Part shown: piece after piece, positions 36,613 through 48,800 of the stretch
Numbering within the stretch: the stretch's first letter is position 1
Layout of the letters: each line of letters begins with the position of its first letter
Assembly: GCA_036925085.1 (NCBI GenBank)
Contig: JAUPFP010000020.1
Coordinates: 3,652,995 to 3,716,994 of the forward strand
Reading direction: 5' to 3'
From: Brachycybe producta
Taxonomy: Eukaryota > Arthropoda > Diplopoda > Playtdesmida > Andrognathidae
DNA length: 64,000 nt
Program-made: the position numbers and the translations under genes
Notes under the pieces: generated by a model
Databases searched by the model: none
Seen by the model: the letters and a program-made list of their open reading frames with translations, nothing else
Told to the model about the DNA's origin: nothing

Positions 36613-37683
36613 GTGCACTGGGACTAATCACAGGTCACTCAGCGCCCTGCACTGGGACTAATCACAGGTCACTCAGCGCCCTGCACTGGGACTAATCACA
36701 GGTCACTCAGCGCCCTGCACTGGGACTAATCACAGGTCACTCAGCGCCCTGCACTGGGACTAATCACAGGTCACTCAGCGCCCTGCACTGGGACTAATCA
36801 CAGGTCACTCAGCGCCCTGCACTGGGACTAATCACAGGTCACTCAGCGCCCTGCACTGGGACTAATCACAGGTCACTCAGCGCCCTGCACTGGGACTAAT
36901 CACAGGTCACTCAGCGCCCTGCACTGGGACTAATCACAGGTCACTCAGCGCCCTGCACTGGGACTAATCACAGGTCACTCAGCGCCCTGCACTGGGACTA
37001 ATCACAGGTCACTCAGCGCCCTGCACTGGGACTAATCACAGGTCACTCAGCGCCCTGCACTGGGACTAATCACAGGTCACTCAGCGCCCTGCACTGGGAC
37101 TAATCACAGGTCACTCAGCGCCCTGCACTGGGACTAATCACAGGTCACTCAGCGCCCTGCACTGGGACTAATCACAGGTCACTCAGCGCCCTGCACTGGG
37201 ACTAATCACAGGTCACTCAGCGCCCTGCACTGGGACTAATCACAGGTCACTCAGCGCCCTGCACTGGGACTAATCACAGGTCACTCAGTGCCCTGCACTG
37301 GGACTAATCACAGGTCACTCAGTGCCCTGCACTGGGACTAATCACAGGTCACTCAGTGCCCTGCACTGGGACTAATCACAGGTCACTCAGTGCCCTGCAC
37401 TGGGACTAATCACAGGTCACTCAGTGGCCTACACTGGGACTAATCACAGGTCACTCAGTGACCTACACTGGGACTAATCACAGGTCACTCAGTGACCTAC
37501 ACTGGGACTAATCACAGGTCACTCAGTGACCTACACTGGGACTAATCACAGGTTATTCAGTGACCTACACTTTTTCACATTCTGGGGCTCAGCCCTCCCA
37601 GACCGCCTGCAACAAGCTTAATTTAATGTAACCCCACCTAATCATAGATATTCCCCAGAATGACCTACAATTAGTCTGTCCCC
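36613..37683. mobile_element. GGGACARACTAAT MITE, copy 3 (expanded)
   Basis: The right side (37571-37683) has CAAGCTTAATTTAATGTAAC and the end ATTAGTCTGTCCC, matching copy 2. The left end is GGGACTAATCACAGG at 36620, shortened within the array unit. It sits inside the hAT-like element at 36380-37826. Confidence 0.75.
36614..37570 (+). repeat. 34-bp tandem array, about 28 copies, with a mutation gradient
   Basis: The unit is CACTGGGACTAATCACAGG followed by TCACTCAGCGCCCTG, an exact 34-bp period. Copies up to about 37287 carry CAGCGCCCTGCAC and are identical. The next four or so carry CAGTGCCCTGCAC, one has CAGTGGCCTACAC, and the last four CAGTGACCTACAC; the very last also has GGTTATTCAG. The last form completes the palindrome AGGTCACTCAGTGACCT found in the sister MITEs. 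Confidence 0.97.
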
Positions 37684-37829
37684 CAAAAGAGCGCAGAATC
37701 GTTTTTACTTAACAGTGACATTTTGTGCTTGAAGCCCCTGTGGAGCCCCTGCTATTGCAGGGCATGGGGTAAATTGCCCTTCCCCCTCTGGACGGCCCTG
37801 CACAGACCACAGTTTGAGAAACACTGCTT

Positions 37830-39160
37830 TTAAAGAGTATACTGTTCGAAAAGGACCAGACAAATTTGTTAGTATTGGGGCAGTCAAGATTAATAAAGAG
37901 TTGAAGAACAACAAGTTCTAGTTTAAATAAGGCCATTGATTTATATGGGGTTTAACATGTAGATAGCAATAATGTATCAATTAATAATCCTAACGAAAAT
38001 GATTCGAACATGAAAACATACTACATTTATAACTTTCATCATTAAATGGGAGGGGGAAGGCGTAAAGGAAAATGATATTTCAAATGACTGCAATATTATC
38101 TTGAACATTTCCGATAATATCTGACTAAAGTCATCAGAAACAATCCTGTGGCTTATGTAAAAGCCTAATACCATGGCAATAGGCAACAACTATTAAGAAC
38201 GGCAAATCGCCATTCCACTTTGAGGACATTGTAGTACTTAAAACGACTACGAGAGATTGGTTTTATTATATTAATGATTATTCAAATGCACTTCTAAAAT
38301 CCATAAACAGTAATTGATAATCAATTACCAGCAACCCACGCCGCTCAAAAGCTTTTGACCACTGGTGGCACACCTAAAGGTGCAAAACAAATCTCTTAAC
38401 AGGACAGGCAAAAAGCCTGGAGGACCTCCGGGTGTGACAGATAGAATTGTTTTCCAGGGTTACCATCAGAAAAAGCTAAGCACATCTGTGATTAAGCACA
38501 TTTTGGGCAGTCATTTATCCGGTGGTCTGTGATGTCAACATACAAACTGGTGAATCTCATCGTGAAAATGAAATTAAGAGAATATGCAAATTACGTATTT
38601 AAAGCATTTTCCTCTTTTGTTTCTCCAGTTGTGACTCCGATTGGAGTTCTGTAACATATCCACAGCCCGGCTTGCAGCTGGGACATTAAAAATGCGTTAT
38701 TTTGTTTTTCAAAATAGAAACTCCAACCATGTTTTGGTACAAATTATTCTGAAATTCTTTGAAAATAGAAGTATATTATTAAATTTTAACTATTATACTA
38801 CTTAAAGTTGCTTCTAAAAACTGGAGTCGTATGAAAATGCTACATTAGTAGAGAGTTTGCGCCACTATATGACGATAACTTTGTTTACAACAAATACAAT
38901 GCTAATTGATAGTCGTTTTCGATGTCACAAAGTTGTTGTCGTCGTTGCTTTTAGTTTGCGCCAAACGTGACATTAACCACTTCACAAATACAACAAAATG
39001 CACTTATGACCAAATATTCGTACGACTATAACTTTCAGAGCAATCGTAGCAGTTCTAATGGGAACGATAAATACAAATTTTGGGTTGTAGTTGTTGTAAA
39101 TTGCAGTTGTCGTGCATAGTTTATGCGTGGCGCAAACTATCTAGTAAATTAGTTACTAAG
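37830..39160. other. Gene-free stretch
   Basis: No coding pattern. Small inverted repeats occur near 38360-38440. Not otherwise recognised. Confidence 0.35.
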
Positions 39161-39162
39161 GT

Positions 39163-39687
39163 CTTAAGAGCCTAGATACAACTCCATCTTGTTGTTTTGA
39201 GCAGACGACAACAAGACAAATGAGTGTTACAGTATGGATGTCACTAAAATTGCAAGAAATGGTCTCACAATCGTTCAATTAAAATACAGTAAAGCGCTAA
39301 ATGCAATAAAAAGTATTGTTCTTTTAAGTGCTCGCTTTATAGAAATTTTGAAAAGGTCCTATTTTAAAACAAGGTTCAAAATCGTTCGTTTTTTTAAAAC
39401 TCTGTGTTAAATCCCATTGGACCAAAAAACCATCCAGAAACATTTGAAGAGCTCTCGTTAAAAACTACTTAGAACAATCACAAAATAATTAGCACGTGCT
39501 TTAATCTATTGGCTTCACGCCTTTTCCTTTTTATAAGCTTAGCACGTGAAATTATTTTTCTATTAATTATTATGTGACTTCGAACCGGGAGAAAAAACGT
39601 TAAAAACCCGTTTTTCAATCAACAACGATCGCAGCACCTACATTCGGAGACATTTCAAACTAAAAACTGTATCTAGACTCTTAAAGC
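39163..39687. mobile_element. TTAA-ended element (TTAAGAGCCTAGATACA)
   Basis: TTAAGAGCCTAGATACAACTCC at about 39167 and TGTATCTAGACTCTTAA ending near 39683 are inverted ends about 520 bp apart. The interior also has GCACGTGCT and AGCACGTG near 39492 and 39540. The same end motif brackets 58268-59231. Confidence 0.6.
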
Positions 39688-40510
39688 AATAATACCTGCA
39701 AAAGTAAAATATTTTATTAGAGGGTTTTATTTTCGTGTATTTCAATGTTTATTGATTATCTTTAAAACATCATTCAAACTAGACAAACAAAATATTTCTA
39801 GCCCTTTTTTTGTGTAAAAAAAACGGCTCCTACAGAAAAGGAATAATGTCAATGAAGTTATACGACAATAAAGTTCCAAAGGGTGATTTGGACCCTCGCC
39901 CTTCACCATGCGAATGAAATGGCAAGATGAATTTCTTTTTAAAATTTGCTTCTAATCTTTACGCCTAAATACAAATCAACCACGAAACCGCTCTTAATAC
40001 AAGGCGGCACAAAATTATACACCCATAATAAACAAATTATACGAAAACACTTTACAAATAATGCACAATTACTCCATACTTCATAATTATTTCTGTTTAC
40101 GATTAATTTCCATAAAGAAACATCTGTTGCTCACAAAAGCTCACGAGCATAATTTTCGTGTTTCTTTTTCATCTAAAAATGATGAAAGGGTATTTTATTT
40201 TTGTAGGTGGATGGCGTTGGGATAATGTGTGCTGCGTGAACACCATCATAATCAAGGTTAGCAGAAAATGGTTAAGTTATCACATTCACTTATTTTCTTT
40301 TTCTGCTTCGAAACAGCTATTATATGTAAACAACCGTTCCACTATTAAGAGCAAGTGTTTATATAATGTTTGCATGTTGCAAATATTCTTTTCTCGTATT
40401 CCAGGAAATTATCCTGACAATGGACTTTCAACGATGCATTTGGATTTTTTGTTAATTAATCATATTTATTTAGAAGCCATGAATGCATTCGATAACGCAT
40501 TATTCGACTG
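39688..40510. other. Gene-free stretch
   Basis: The plus-strand 144-codon frame 40158-40592 contains PGNYPDN, which by chance resembles exon 5 of the minus-strand gene, but it has no other gene-like features and its 3' part is LINE-associated repeat. Confidence 0.4.
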
Positions 40511-40885
40511 TGTACTGGAAGAAAGCCTAATGAGTAGTAATGACATTTGGGAGAGAAAAAAGACCAAAATATGCATCAGTTCCGGTCAATAAAGGTTGAA
40601 GGCTGTCCAAAAAAGGGGGCAAGGCTTTCCTAATTTCTCCTGGCTGCTAATAATTCCCATTGTTGACTCATGTTTTACGTTATTTGTAAATGGGTTCCAA
40701 AAATTTGGGAACAATATTCCAACACAGGTCTAACTATAGGCTAAAGTCACAGACACCTCTTTTACACTTTCTTTACAATGTTTAAGGCTGCACTGAATAA
40801 ATTGCAGCCTTTTGATTAGCTTTGCAGACTGCTTTAGTAATATGTTCTTTCCAAAGCATGTCTTTTTAATAAGGTAAGGTTTTAC
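40511..40885 (-). pseudogene. LINE (non-LTR retrotransposon) reverse transcriptase relic
   Basis: On the minus strand, 40880-40745 reads KKTCFGKNILLKQSAK and LIKRLQFIQCSLKHCKES. After a frame break, about 40737-40690 reads IVRPVLEYCSQIFGTH. The pattern LVRPxLEYxxxxW/F is the conserved C-terminal region of CR1/Jockey-like LINE reverse transcriptases. Stops and frameshifts make it inactive. The piece at 40515-40585 is a repeat also found beside the LINE relic at 55 kb. Confidence 0.75.
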
Positions 40886-41480
40886 CAACATGCATTAGCC
40901 GAACATCCCCCATAATGTAAGGTCCCCTTGCAAGGTTCATGCTTTCAAGAAATGCGCATGTATGTTGCATTTAGCCCTATTTAGTTGTAAATGTCGTTCA
41001 GAGCGGAAATACTGTGAGGAGAAATCGCTTGTTTGTTGCATAAGTCTAGTAACACATATGTTATGATTTGGGACAACACAGCAGACAAGGTACAGTACTA
41101 ACCAGCTTCAGAGTAACATTTTGATTAATAAGGCAGTTGGTTATGTACTAGTTATGGTTAGAAACTGCATCATTCGTGCAAAAATCTTCAGGGTACGTTT
41201 GAAATTTTTTTTAAAACATTTTTTGACCATGAACTTGACATGCTACAGTGGACTTAGTCCTTCTGCAACATATAGCCTCATGCAGTGCATTTCTTTTTTT
41301 TTTTTCAAATACAAATTAAAAAAAATTGCAGTTTTATCTCTGCCATTGCCTTTCTCGATTGCTTTGCTTGCAGTTTTACAATTCTATTCTATTAACTTAT
41401 ATTGTGTTTTGGGAAACCTGTAAACCTGTCATTTGAAGAAGAAGCTTGTGACATCATTGGGTTTGCCATAATATGTAGAA
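40886..41480. other. Gene-free stretch
   Basis: A 100-codon plus-strand frame at 41121-41423 has no recognised domain. It could be antisense to further LINE sequence. Confidence 0.3.
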
Positions 41481-41745
41481 CTAGTAGGGTAACCCATAAT
41501 AAATGACGGGAGCAAAATTCTAGTTTAATTTTGCTACTAAAATTAAACTATTTTATTCAAATACTTCATAAGTACCTTATTATTGTTTGGGTTCTTGGAT
41601 CGGGAGAGCACCACATAAAGTTGACCATGACAAAAAACCAGATTTATTTAAATTTAAATAAATTCCGATGTGCTTAAACGTGTTTGTCCTTGTTTGTACA
41701 GCGTTATACACAAGACAAGACAAAGCTTAATTAATATAAATAAAA
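41481..41745 (-). mobile_element. Helitron 3' end with helicase tail relic
   Basis: On the minus strand, 41629-41582 encodes HGQLYVVLSRSKNPNN. It is followed by an imperfect hairpin CCCGTCATTTATTATGGGT, then CTAG (41484-41481) and T. Upstream of the helicase tail lies the shared AATTTATTTAAATTTAAAT and GCTGTACAAAC region. Confidence 0.82.
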
Positions 41746-42542
41746 TAAAATTGTCACTCATTTAGTCTGATAAAACCATGATAAAACCCATGACGTCAGA
41801 AGCTTTTTTTTCGGATGATGCAGATATAATTGGGTTCGTTTTGTTGGTTCCACTAATTGAAATAAATTCTAAAAAAAAAACACACAGTGCTCCTTACAAA
41901 CCTCAGAATCGCACATTCGAGTGGAACGGTTGTTTTACGTGACGATAAACCAGAATGCCCAATGCTTATCTGGGCTTTCATGTCACTGTTTTAGCTTTTA
42001 ATTAACAAAAATCACAGATTATCACGTGAAGAATTTTTGTTTTGTTAGGAAATTATTTGTGTCACTCGATATCCCTTTGCTGTCTTTCGAATAAGCACTT
42101 AAGTTAATTCTGAAACGGGGAATATTTCGGTAATACGTTTGACAAGTGAATTTATTTACTCACAAAAGCAAATTTAAAAATTTCTACAAAAAAAATGCGT
42201 ACAGTTAGTTTCCAGACCAAAAAAACAAACTACTCATTGAAACAAAAAAGACAAATGAAAATAATTGATGACGTAACGAAACAAAAAAATTATATTCAAA
42301 CTACAAGAGATGCGTAAAAAATGGTGAGGCAGAGAGAAATACCATTCAGAAATATTTAACTTAAGTTAACTACGACTCAAAAAGATTTATGGTATATTCA
42401 CGAGAAGAAAAAAACAAATGAAAATTTGTATTGCCTTTTTCTCTAAAGAAAAAAACCGAAGTTTACGTCGAAAATGTTCATAAAATTCTTGTCTCTCGCT
42501 CTCCTTTAGCGGACCGAGAGAACAGGTATGGATACTCTCTCT
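41746..42542. other. Downstream flank of the Gly-rich gene, including its 3' UTR
   Basis: The part adjoining 42543 is 3' untranslated sequence of the minus-strand gene. A minus-strand AATAAA at 42156-42151 is the nearest clear polyadenylation signal, which would give a 3' UTR of about 400 bases. Confidence 0.4.
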
Positions 42543-42822
42543 CTAGTATCGTCTCTGAGGTGGAGGCACTCCTCCTCCGCGGCCGGCACCAGCACCACCG
42601 CCTCCGTAACCACCATTCCCACCACCAACACCACCATACCCTCCTTGCTGAACAAACGACGGTGGAGGCATGACACCGCCACCACCGGCACCTCCACCGA
42701 GATTCCACCAACCCCACCACCCACACTATTTGCTCCTGCTCCTCCGATTCCTCCTGCACCACCATAGGTGTCATACGAACCACCGTAGCGGTCGTCGCCA
42801 GCTGAGCGACCACCACCGGCAC
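42543..42822 (-). CDS. Exon 7 (last coding exon) of the Gly-rich RGG gene, with an apparent -1 frame lesion
   Basis: The acceptor CCAATGTAG|GT at 42822 completes a Gly codon in phase. The frame runs through GGGRSAGDDRYGGSYD and GAGGIGGAGANSVGGGVGG, then loses its Gly pattern (ISVEVPVVAVSC). In another frame, from about 42687 on, the pattern resumes as NLGGGAGGGGVMPPPSF and QQGGYGGVGGGNGGYGG, ending GVPPPQRRY and TAG at 42545-42543. One missing base near 42690 explains this; no plausible intron does. A possible polyadenylation signal AATAAA lies on this strand at 42156-42151. Confidence 0.65.
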
Positions 42823-45800
42823 CTACATTGGGATCAAAATTAAAACGACAAGACACTTTTGCAATTATTCAAATATACAGATTAACGGCACGAGACCAAA
42901 TTCGACAAATGATTTTTTTGGTTCGAAGCCAATATCAACAATTCAATAAAATTTAAACTCGGTGGGGTTTTTTTGGGGGTGAAAAAGGTAAGACGAGGCA
43001 AGTGCGACCCAGAAATTGAAAAGTTACACCTTGGAATAATGTAAAATGCCCTAAAATACAAAACCGGGAACTTTTATTTTTTTAGTTTTGAAGCTCCGTA
43101 TGTTCTTAATTCAACACAATGCCTTTTTTGGTTCAAGTCCGTTTTTGCCTCGTACATGGGAGAACAAGTGCCAACCAATTGTACAGTTATCGTGGACTTA
43201 CACCACTAAGTGTATCACAATCTTGTTACACGTCTTAAAATTTCAAAAAAGGCCAAGTTATAATAATTCCATGTGTATAATTCCTTGAAGATTTAAACGC
43301 CCTTTTTTACGTGGGCAAACTGCCTCTGCAAGGTACCACGCGGCCCTCGAAAAACCTTGGACGCCCCCCACACCCCTCCCCGAGGTTCCGGGACGGCATG
43401 AACTCATTTCAAGTTTAACTGATGTCATAAATGCTCCCAGTGTTTCATCATTTCGAGATTCAAGGCTTATTTTTTTACGCGGGCAACTTGCCCCACCTTA
43501 CCTTAATTATTAGACAAGGGCACATAACCTGTACTCAGGAAGTGATACAGTTTTGTTCGTTCGTTTGCTGCACCGTCCCCATTCGTGATACGAGATAATA
43601 AACGATTGCTAATCATATAATATATATTAATGCAATATCGAAAAAAAAGTGCCTGTAAATGTACAGTTAAATGATAAATTTTCGAAATTTAAAACTATTG
43701 TTTGTTCCGTGAACAACTTTGGAAGCAACTATAAAAATCTCAGTGACAGAAAAGGCAGAAAAGTTTGGTCAACTTCGCTGCTTGGTTGGCAACGGCCGAA
43801 ACGTGACGCGTCCGAGAGTCCACAAAAAAATGCTGTGTGTGTGTTTGCTTGGGATCGACCTCGGTTCAATGCAGACAACAAGTTAAACATGTTCACGTGG
43901 CAAAATATGCTCGGCCATTTTCTAAAAGAAGCTTTTGATTATAAGTTGCTTCATTTCAGCTGCTGCCTCATTTTTGCTTATGGGAAACTTAGCTTTTGTC
44001 AAGCTTAAGTTGTTACAGTAGGTGAGACCATAAAGGTTATTTCGACAATGCCATATCTTTTGGACTAAAAGTCCGTTTTGCCACAGGCCCATTTGGGCTG
44101 CTTATTAGAGTAAATATTCAAATTTTCTTAAGCTCGTACGTTAAAAAAATATTAACTTATGGTGGTTCGAAACATGGTAACAATGCATCTTTTACATATG
44201 CTGCATTTCGTAAATTTCGGCATGTGGGGGGGGGGGGGAAATACCGTAGTATAAGTTACTAGCGGGGTAACCCGTCATAAATGACGGGAGTAAAATTCCT
44301 AGTTTAATTTTGCTACTAAAATTACTTAACTATTTTTATTCAAATACTTTATAAGCACCTTAATATTGTTTGGGTTCTTGGATCGGGAGAGTGCAACATA
44401 AAGTTGACCATGAGGAAAAAAACCGGTTCATTTAAATTGAAATAAATTCCGACGTGCTTAAACACGTTTTTGTCCTTGTTTGCACAGCATTATAGACAGA
44501 CAAACTTAATGCTTATCACGAGCCTCGTAAGTTGCCGTCCAACGCAACAGAAGATATTAAAAATTTACCAATGAAACACTGTGACATGTTACGACAACAA
44601 AGTCACGACGATAAACCACAAACTTTGAGTCTTTTAACTTAGAATTGGTTTCGTCCCTCGTTCAAATGGATGCTATCAGTTGGAAAATGAGTAAAAAAAA
44701 TGAAGAAATCTATATATATATAACGTTGGACGGTCCCTCGAGTACATGCCCGCTTTAAACAGCATCGCGGCATTTCGCGGCCGATAGAATTCGTGCACAC
44801 TGGTTTCGATTCCATTAGTTTTTTTTTTACGTTTTTGATTTTTGTTTATCAATTGTTTTCGTACTTTCCACAGTTTTTTTCTTAAGACAAACCGTTAGTA
44901 ACGCTTCATTTGTTAAAGGCCTATATATTTTTTATGGAATGCAAAGTCTGTTTATGTTTTATCCTCTTTATAGTTTGATGCATTTTGTATATCAATATAA
45001 AATATTCTTTGGCAATGTTGTGGAGAAACCTCCTCGAAAACGTAACTTGTCCGATGTCAATTGCTCAAAATAAAAAAAAAACTACAAGTCTTGAGTCACG
45101 AGTTAATTTATATTTACTCGTAATGATGCTACGCTCGTATTTTAATAAACCCCTCTTCCGATAGGTCTGTTTGGGGGGGGGAAGAATAATTAAAAAAAAA
45201 GGTGAACAAAGACCAGATTCACACATTCGAAAGCCTTTGATGCGCACATATGAATCAGGACTTGCCCCCCCCCCCCCCCGTTAATGAAATGCTTTGAAGT
45301 TGTACTATTTTTTCCACTTCACGTGATCTTTTTTCCCCCGTAATTGTGGAAGCGTATTCTCGTAGTTTAAAAAACTGGAACACCAAAGTCACGTCGAAAA
45401 ATTGTCAAAATAAGCTTTGTCTTCGTATGTCTACGGCATCTTAATCAAATTTAGTGGTTATGATTACTAGACACTCGATTTACTTTTCATACAATATGAC
45501 AGCGTCGTTAGCTTACGACAAAATGAGTTTGTAACAAACAAAAAAAAACCTTCAAACTTCGCAGCCGCATTAATCTGGCTGTTACTTTTCTGAACAACTT
45601 AAAATCTAAATTAAAATATAAATAAGAAAGAAAGAAAAAAAAAAAAAAAACGGTTTAAAGACACTTACCACCGCCGTAGTCTTTGGCATACGAAGCACCG
45701 GGATAACTACCACCGTAGCTTCCACTTCCTCCAGTTCCCGACACCGCCGCTGACGCCAACAACTCCGGCTCCTTGGCTACTATCAACACCACCTTTTCGA

Positions 45801-48800
45801 AACAAAAAGAAAAACAAATTTCATGTATGAAACACTTGGTTTCGGGAATTTGCAATTTTGAATAAACAAATGTTCTGTTTCTCGCAACGTTCCAGAACTA
45901 ACCCTTTGAAGTGCCCGCCTCGAGAGCGAACTATGTAACGGTTCGCAAACAGTTCTAGAGCTGTTTCCCTTATTTTTTTTATTGTTTCACAATTGAAACG
46001 CCATCATCGAAATAAAAAAAACTGATGATGAACAATTTTTTCCATGTGAAACAGTTTCGTATCGGCTTTCTGTTGTCTGTTTTGATAAGTAAACACAAAA
46101 CAGGTTTGACGAAAGCCCCCCCCACACAGCTTTATTCCAGTAAATACAAAAAAAAACATGTCTGGAATTAAATCTGAAATTATACTTTTGACAAAATGAG
46201 TAGGAACTTTCTAAATAAGCTTAGTACAGTTTTTACTTAAAAGCCGCAAACAGGCCGAAATGAAACGTTTGCGGACCGCTTAATAGCTGCTTGCGAGCAT
46301 AATATCTATACCAAAAAAATTAGTACGTTCTCATGGCGAACAACACTCGAGATTTTGTTTGTTAGTTCGTCAAGAGTTTGGCGTTGTTAAATGTTTGTAT
46401 AATAATTCTGCACAAATTGTTTGTAGTAATTATAAACAGGAGCGATGAGCTCACTCGCGTCTAGAACTGGATTCTCTGTTCAGCAGATGTTCGAAAACAA
46501 ACCCTTTGATGTACCGCCTCATGAGCGAATTTTGGACCGGTTCGCGAAAGCTCTAGTTAGTTCTCGAGCTCGTCTAAACCGGTTCTGTTTCTTTTCGCAA
46601 GCTGGTCCGGAACTGTTCTAGAACGGCTTGCGAGCTTAAACTTGTACCAAAAACTAAGCCTGCGATTTTTTTTCACAGATGGCACCCATTAGTCTACCGC
46701 GTATCACCAAAACGTGAGCTAACCTCTAGAGGGTTGTAAACACAACAACCAAGCCTCGACTGAGATTCGAACCCGGGACCCCCCAGAACCACAAGCGCAG
46801 GTTACCTCCACTGTGCTACCAAGGCGTCAGCTCAGTAGGCCTACTAGTACTATCGATAGTTTATAAAACTGTCGATAGTACTTCCGCTTGCTCAACCAAT
46901 AGTTTTACAATTAAATAGTCGACTATTGCGATTGTATTCCTAACGATATGACTATCGGATCATCGGAGTTTCACCGTAGGCTCACTTCAAAGGGCCACAT
47001 TTAAGACGTCATGTGAAGTGGTCGTTTTTAGTTGACCACTGATTACATAAGGACGTATCCACACAAACCACTGCCACAGTTGTTTTTTTTTTTTGCATCA
47101 CAGTGGTCACGAATGTTCGAATCCTGCCACAAGTCACGACCACCGCTCGGGTCCACACCAAAAGCAGGCGGCCACAGTTTTATTTGGTTTTCTTCTTTTC
47201 TTTAGTGATCCGTGTGAAGCCGACCTTAGGCCTTTTCTATGACCCTCTTGAATTTCTATCATAAATATACACAGAACCTGAACCTCAAATTTAATAATTT
47301 TGTCACATTATATACACTAAGCATCCACTCACTTCACCCAGTTTAACGCCCACCTTTCAAGACCAATGACCTAAAAAAAATATAATCCAGAAAGAAAACA
47401 CAAAGCCCTCTTATGTTCCAATATCACAACAATCACACCCAAAGGAATGTGGACCCATGACTCCATTTAGAGAAAAAATTTTAGAAACTCCCAAATCACT
47501 CCCCTTACAATGGGGGCCACTCTTTGAACCTCTTCCCCCCCCCCCCCCCCCCAAAAAAAGTAACTCAAGAAAATCCGAAGTGAAACGACTAATTTGAAAC
47601 GGTCATTCAGTGACTCTCAAAAGACACTCTTAAGCACCAAAAAGGACTAGAGATGCGCGTGTTGAACCCCCTTGATCCCCCTTCTTCAGAAACAAAACTA
47701 GAAAAAAACGCTTCAAAGATGGATGGATGGGCCAAACAGTTTTTTTTTTATTTTAAAAAAAAGCCAGTTACAGCCTCCATTCAGGAAACAAAACAGTACC
47801 CGAACCATGATGGATGGGTTCCTCTCTCTCTCTCTCTCTCTGAAAAACACATTCCCGAGGTCCACCTCAAGAACCCAACCCCAACACTCAACAGAGAACA
47901 ATACCAAAAGTGTCGCCCCCCAATTTCAAACCCCTATTGAACTGGATGAAAATAAAAAAAAAACTTTAAAAAAGAATGGGACTCAAAAGAAGACCATATC
48001 ATAAATTCAAAAAGTGACCCCCACCAATTTTCAATTCAAAACTCTTGTCAAAATCTTGTTGAACCTCCCTCCCCCTTCAGCTCCCTATTTTACGCCCTTC
48101 CTCCTCCTGCTAACCCCCATTTCAAAATCCACTATCCTTGCTTGGTCCCTCCTAAAAATACCAACCAAAACTTCCATTTATTTTAGTATACCAGGTGACA
48201 ATAAATGAAACGAGGTTTTAACTTGATCTATAACCTTAAAAACCCATGTTCGTTTTTTTTCGACGAAAACTCATCATCATCATCCCTCCCTCCTCCTCCT
48301 CCTCTCCTTTTTCTGAGTCAGCAAATAACTAACCCCCTTCCCCCACCACCCTCTTTTTTCCTCTTCTTTCTCTCTATTCAACCCCCAACTTTATTGCAAT
48401 ACACTTTCTATTTTACCTTTTGTATTACAAACTCTTTAAAACCAACCAACCACCTCATAAATCAAAACCACTTATAAAACAAGACAACTACAAGTTTCGA
48501 AAAGTTTACAGAGATTATTTCGAAGTGGACTCGGGACTACAACCATAGAGAACACACAAGGACACACGAGGTTTTTGTTTGATTTCGTGGAACTGGGGCC
48601 TCTTTCTCTCTCTCCCTCCCTCTCTCGACGTGGACCGTTTTGTTTGTATTTGACAGATACGAAACATAAGAGAAAAAGAAACCCCACGGACCAGGAACCA
48701 CTTTTTTGTTTTCTTCAAAAAACAACATTTCAAGTTTTAAAAAAACCCACTCAAATACAAATTGCCTAAACGCCAAAACTTGTCGTAACAAACATACGAA

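Larger units (their letters stand above)
36380..37826. mobile_element. hAT-like element hosting a nested MITE and satellite
   Basis: The ends CAGTGTTTCCCAAAC (36380-36394) and GTTTGAGAAACACTG (37812-37826) form the inverted repeat typical of many hAT elements. The flanking bases CTTTAAGG and CTTTTAAA agree only partly. Its own sequence is about 240 bp on the left and 130 bp on the right; the rest is the inserted MITE with the 34-bp array. The left part has a 52-codon frame MASLDKLSMDTRTTN of unknown origin. Confidence 0.7.

Noticed and set aside
36614-37570. CRISPR-like array
   Set aside because: Units are strictly contiguous at 34 bp with no unique spacers, and the context is eukaryotic transposons.
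40158-40592. Plus-strand 144-codon frame containing PGNYPDN, resembling exon 5 of the Gly-rich gene
   Set aside because: The match is seven residues on the opposite strand without further similarity, and the 3' part is a LINE-associated repeat.
46753-46825. Functional tRNA
   Set aside because: The acceptor and T arms fit but the D and anticodon arms do not pair; a SINE head or pseudogene fits better.
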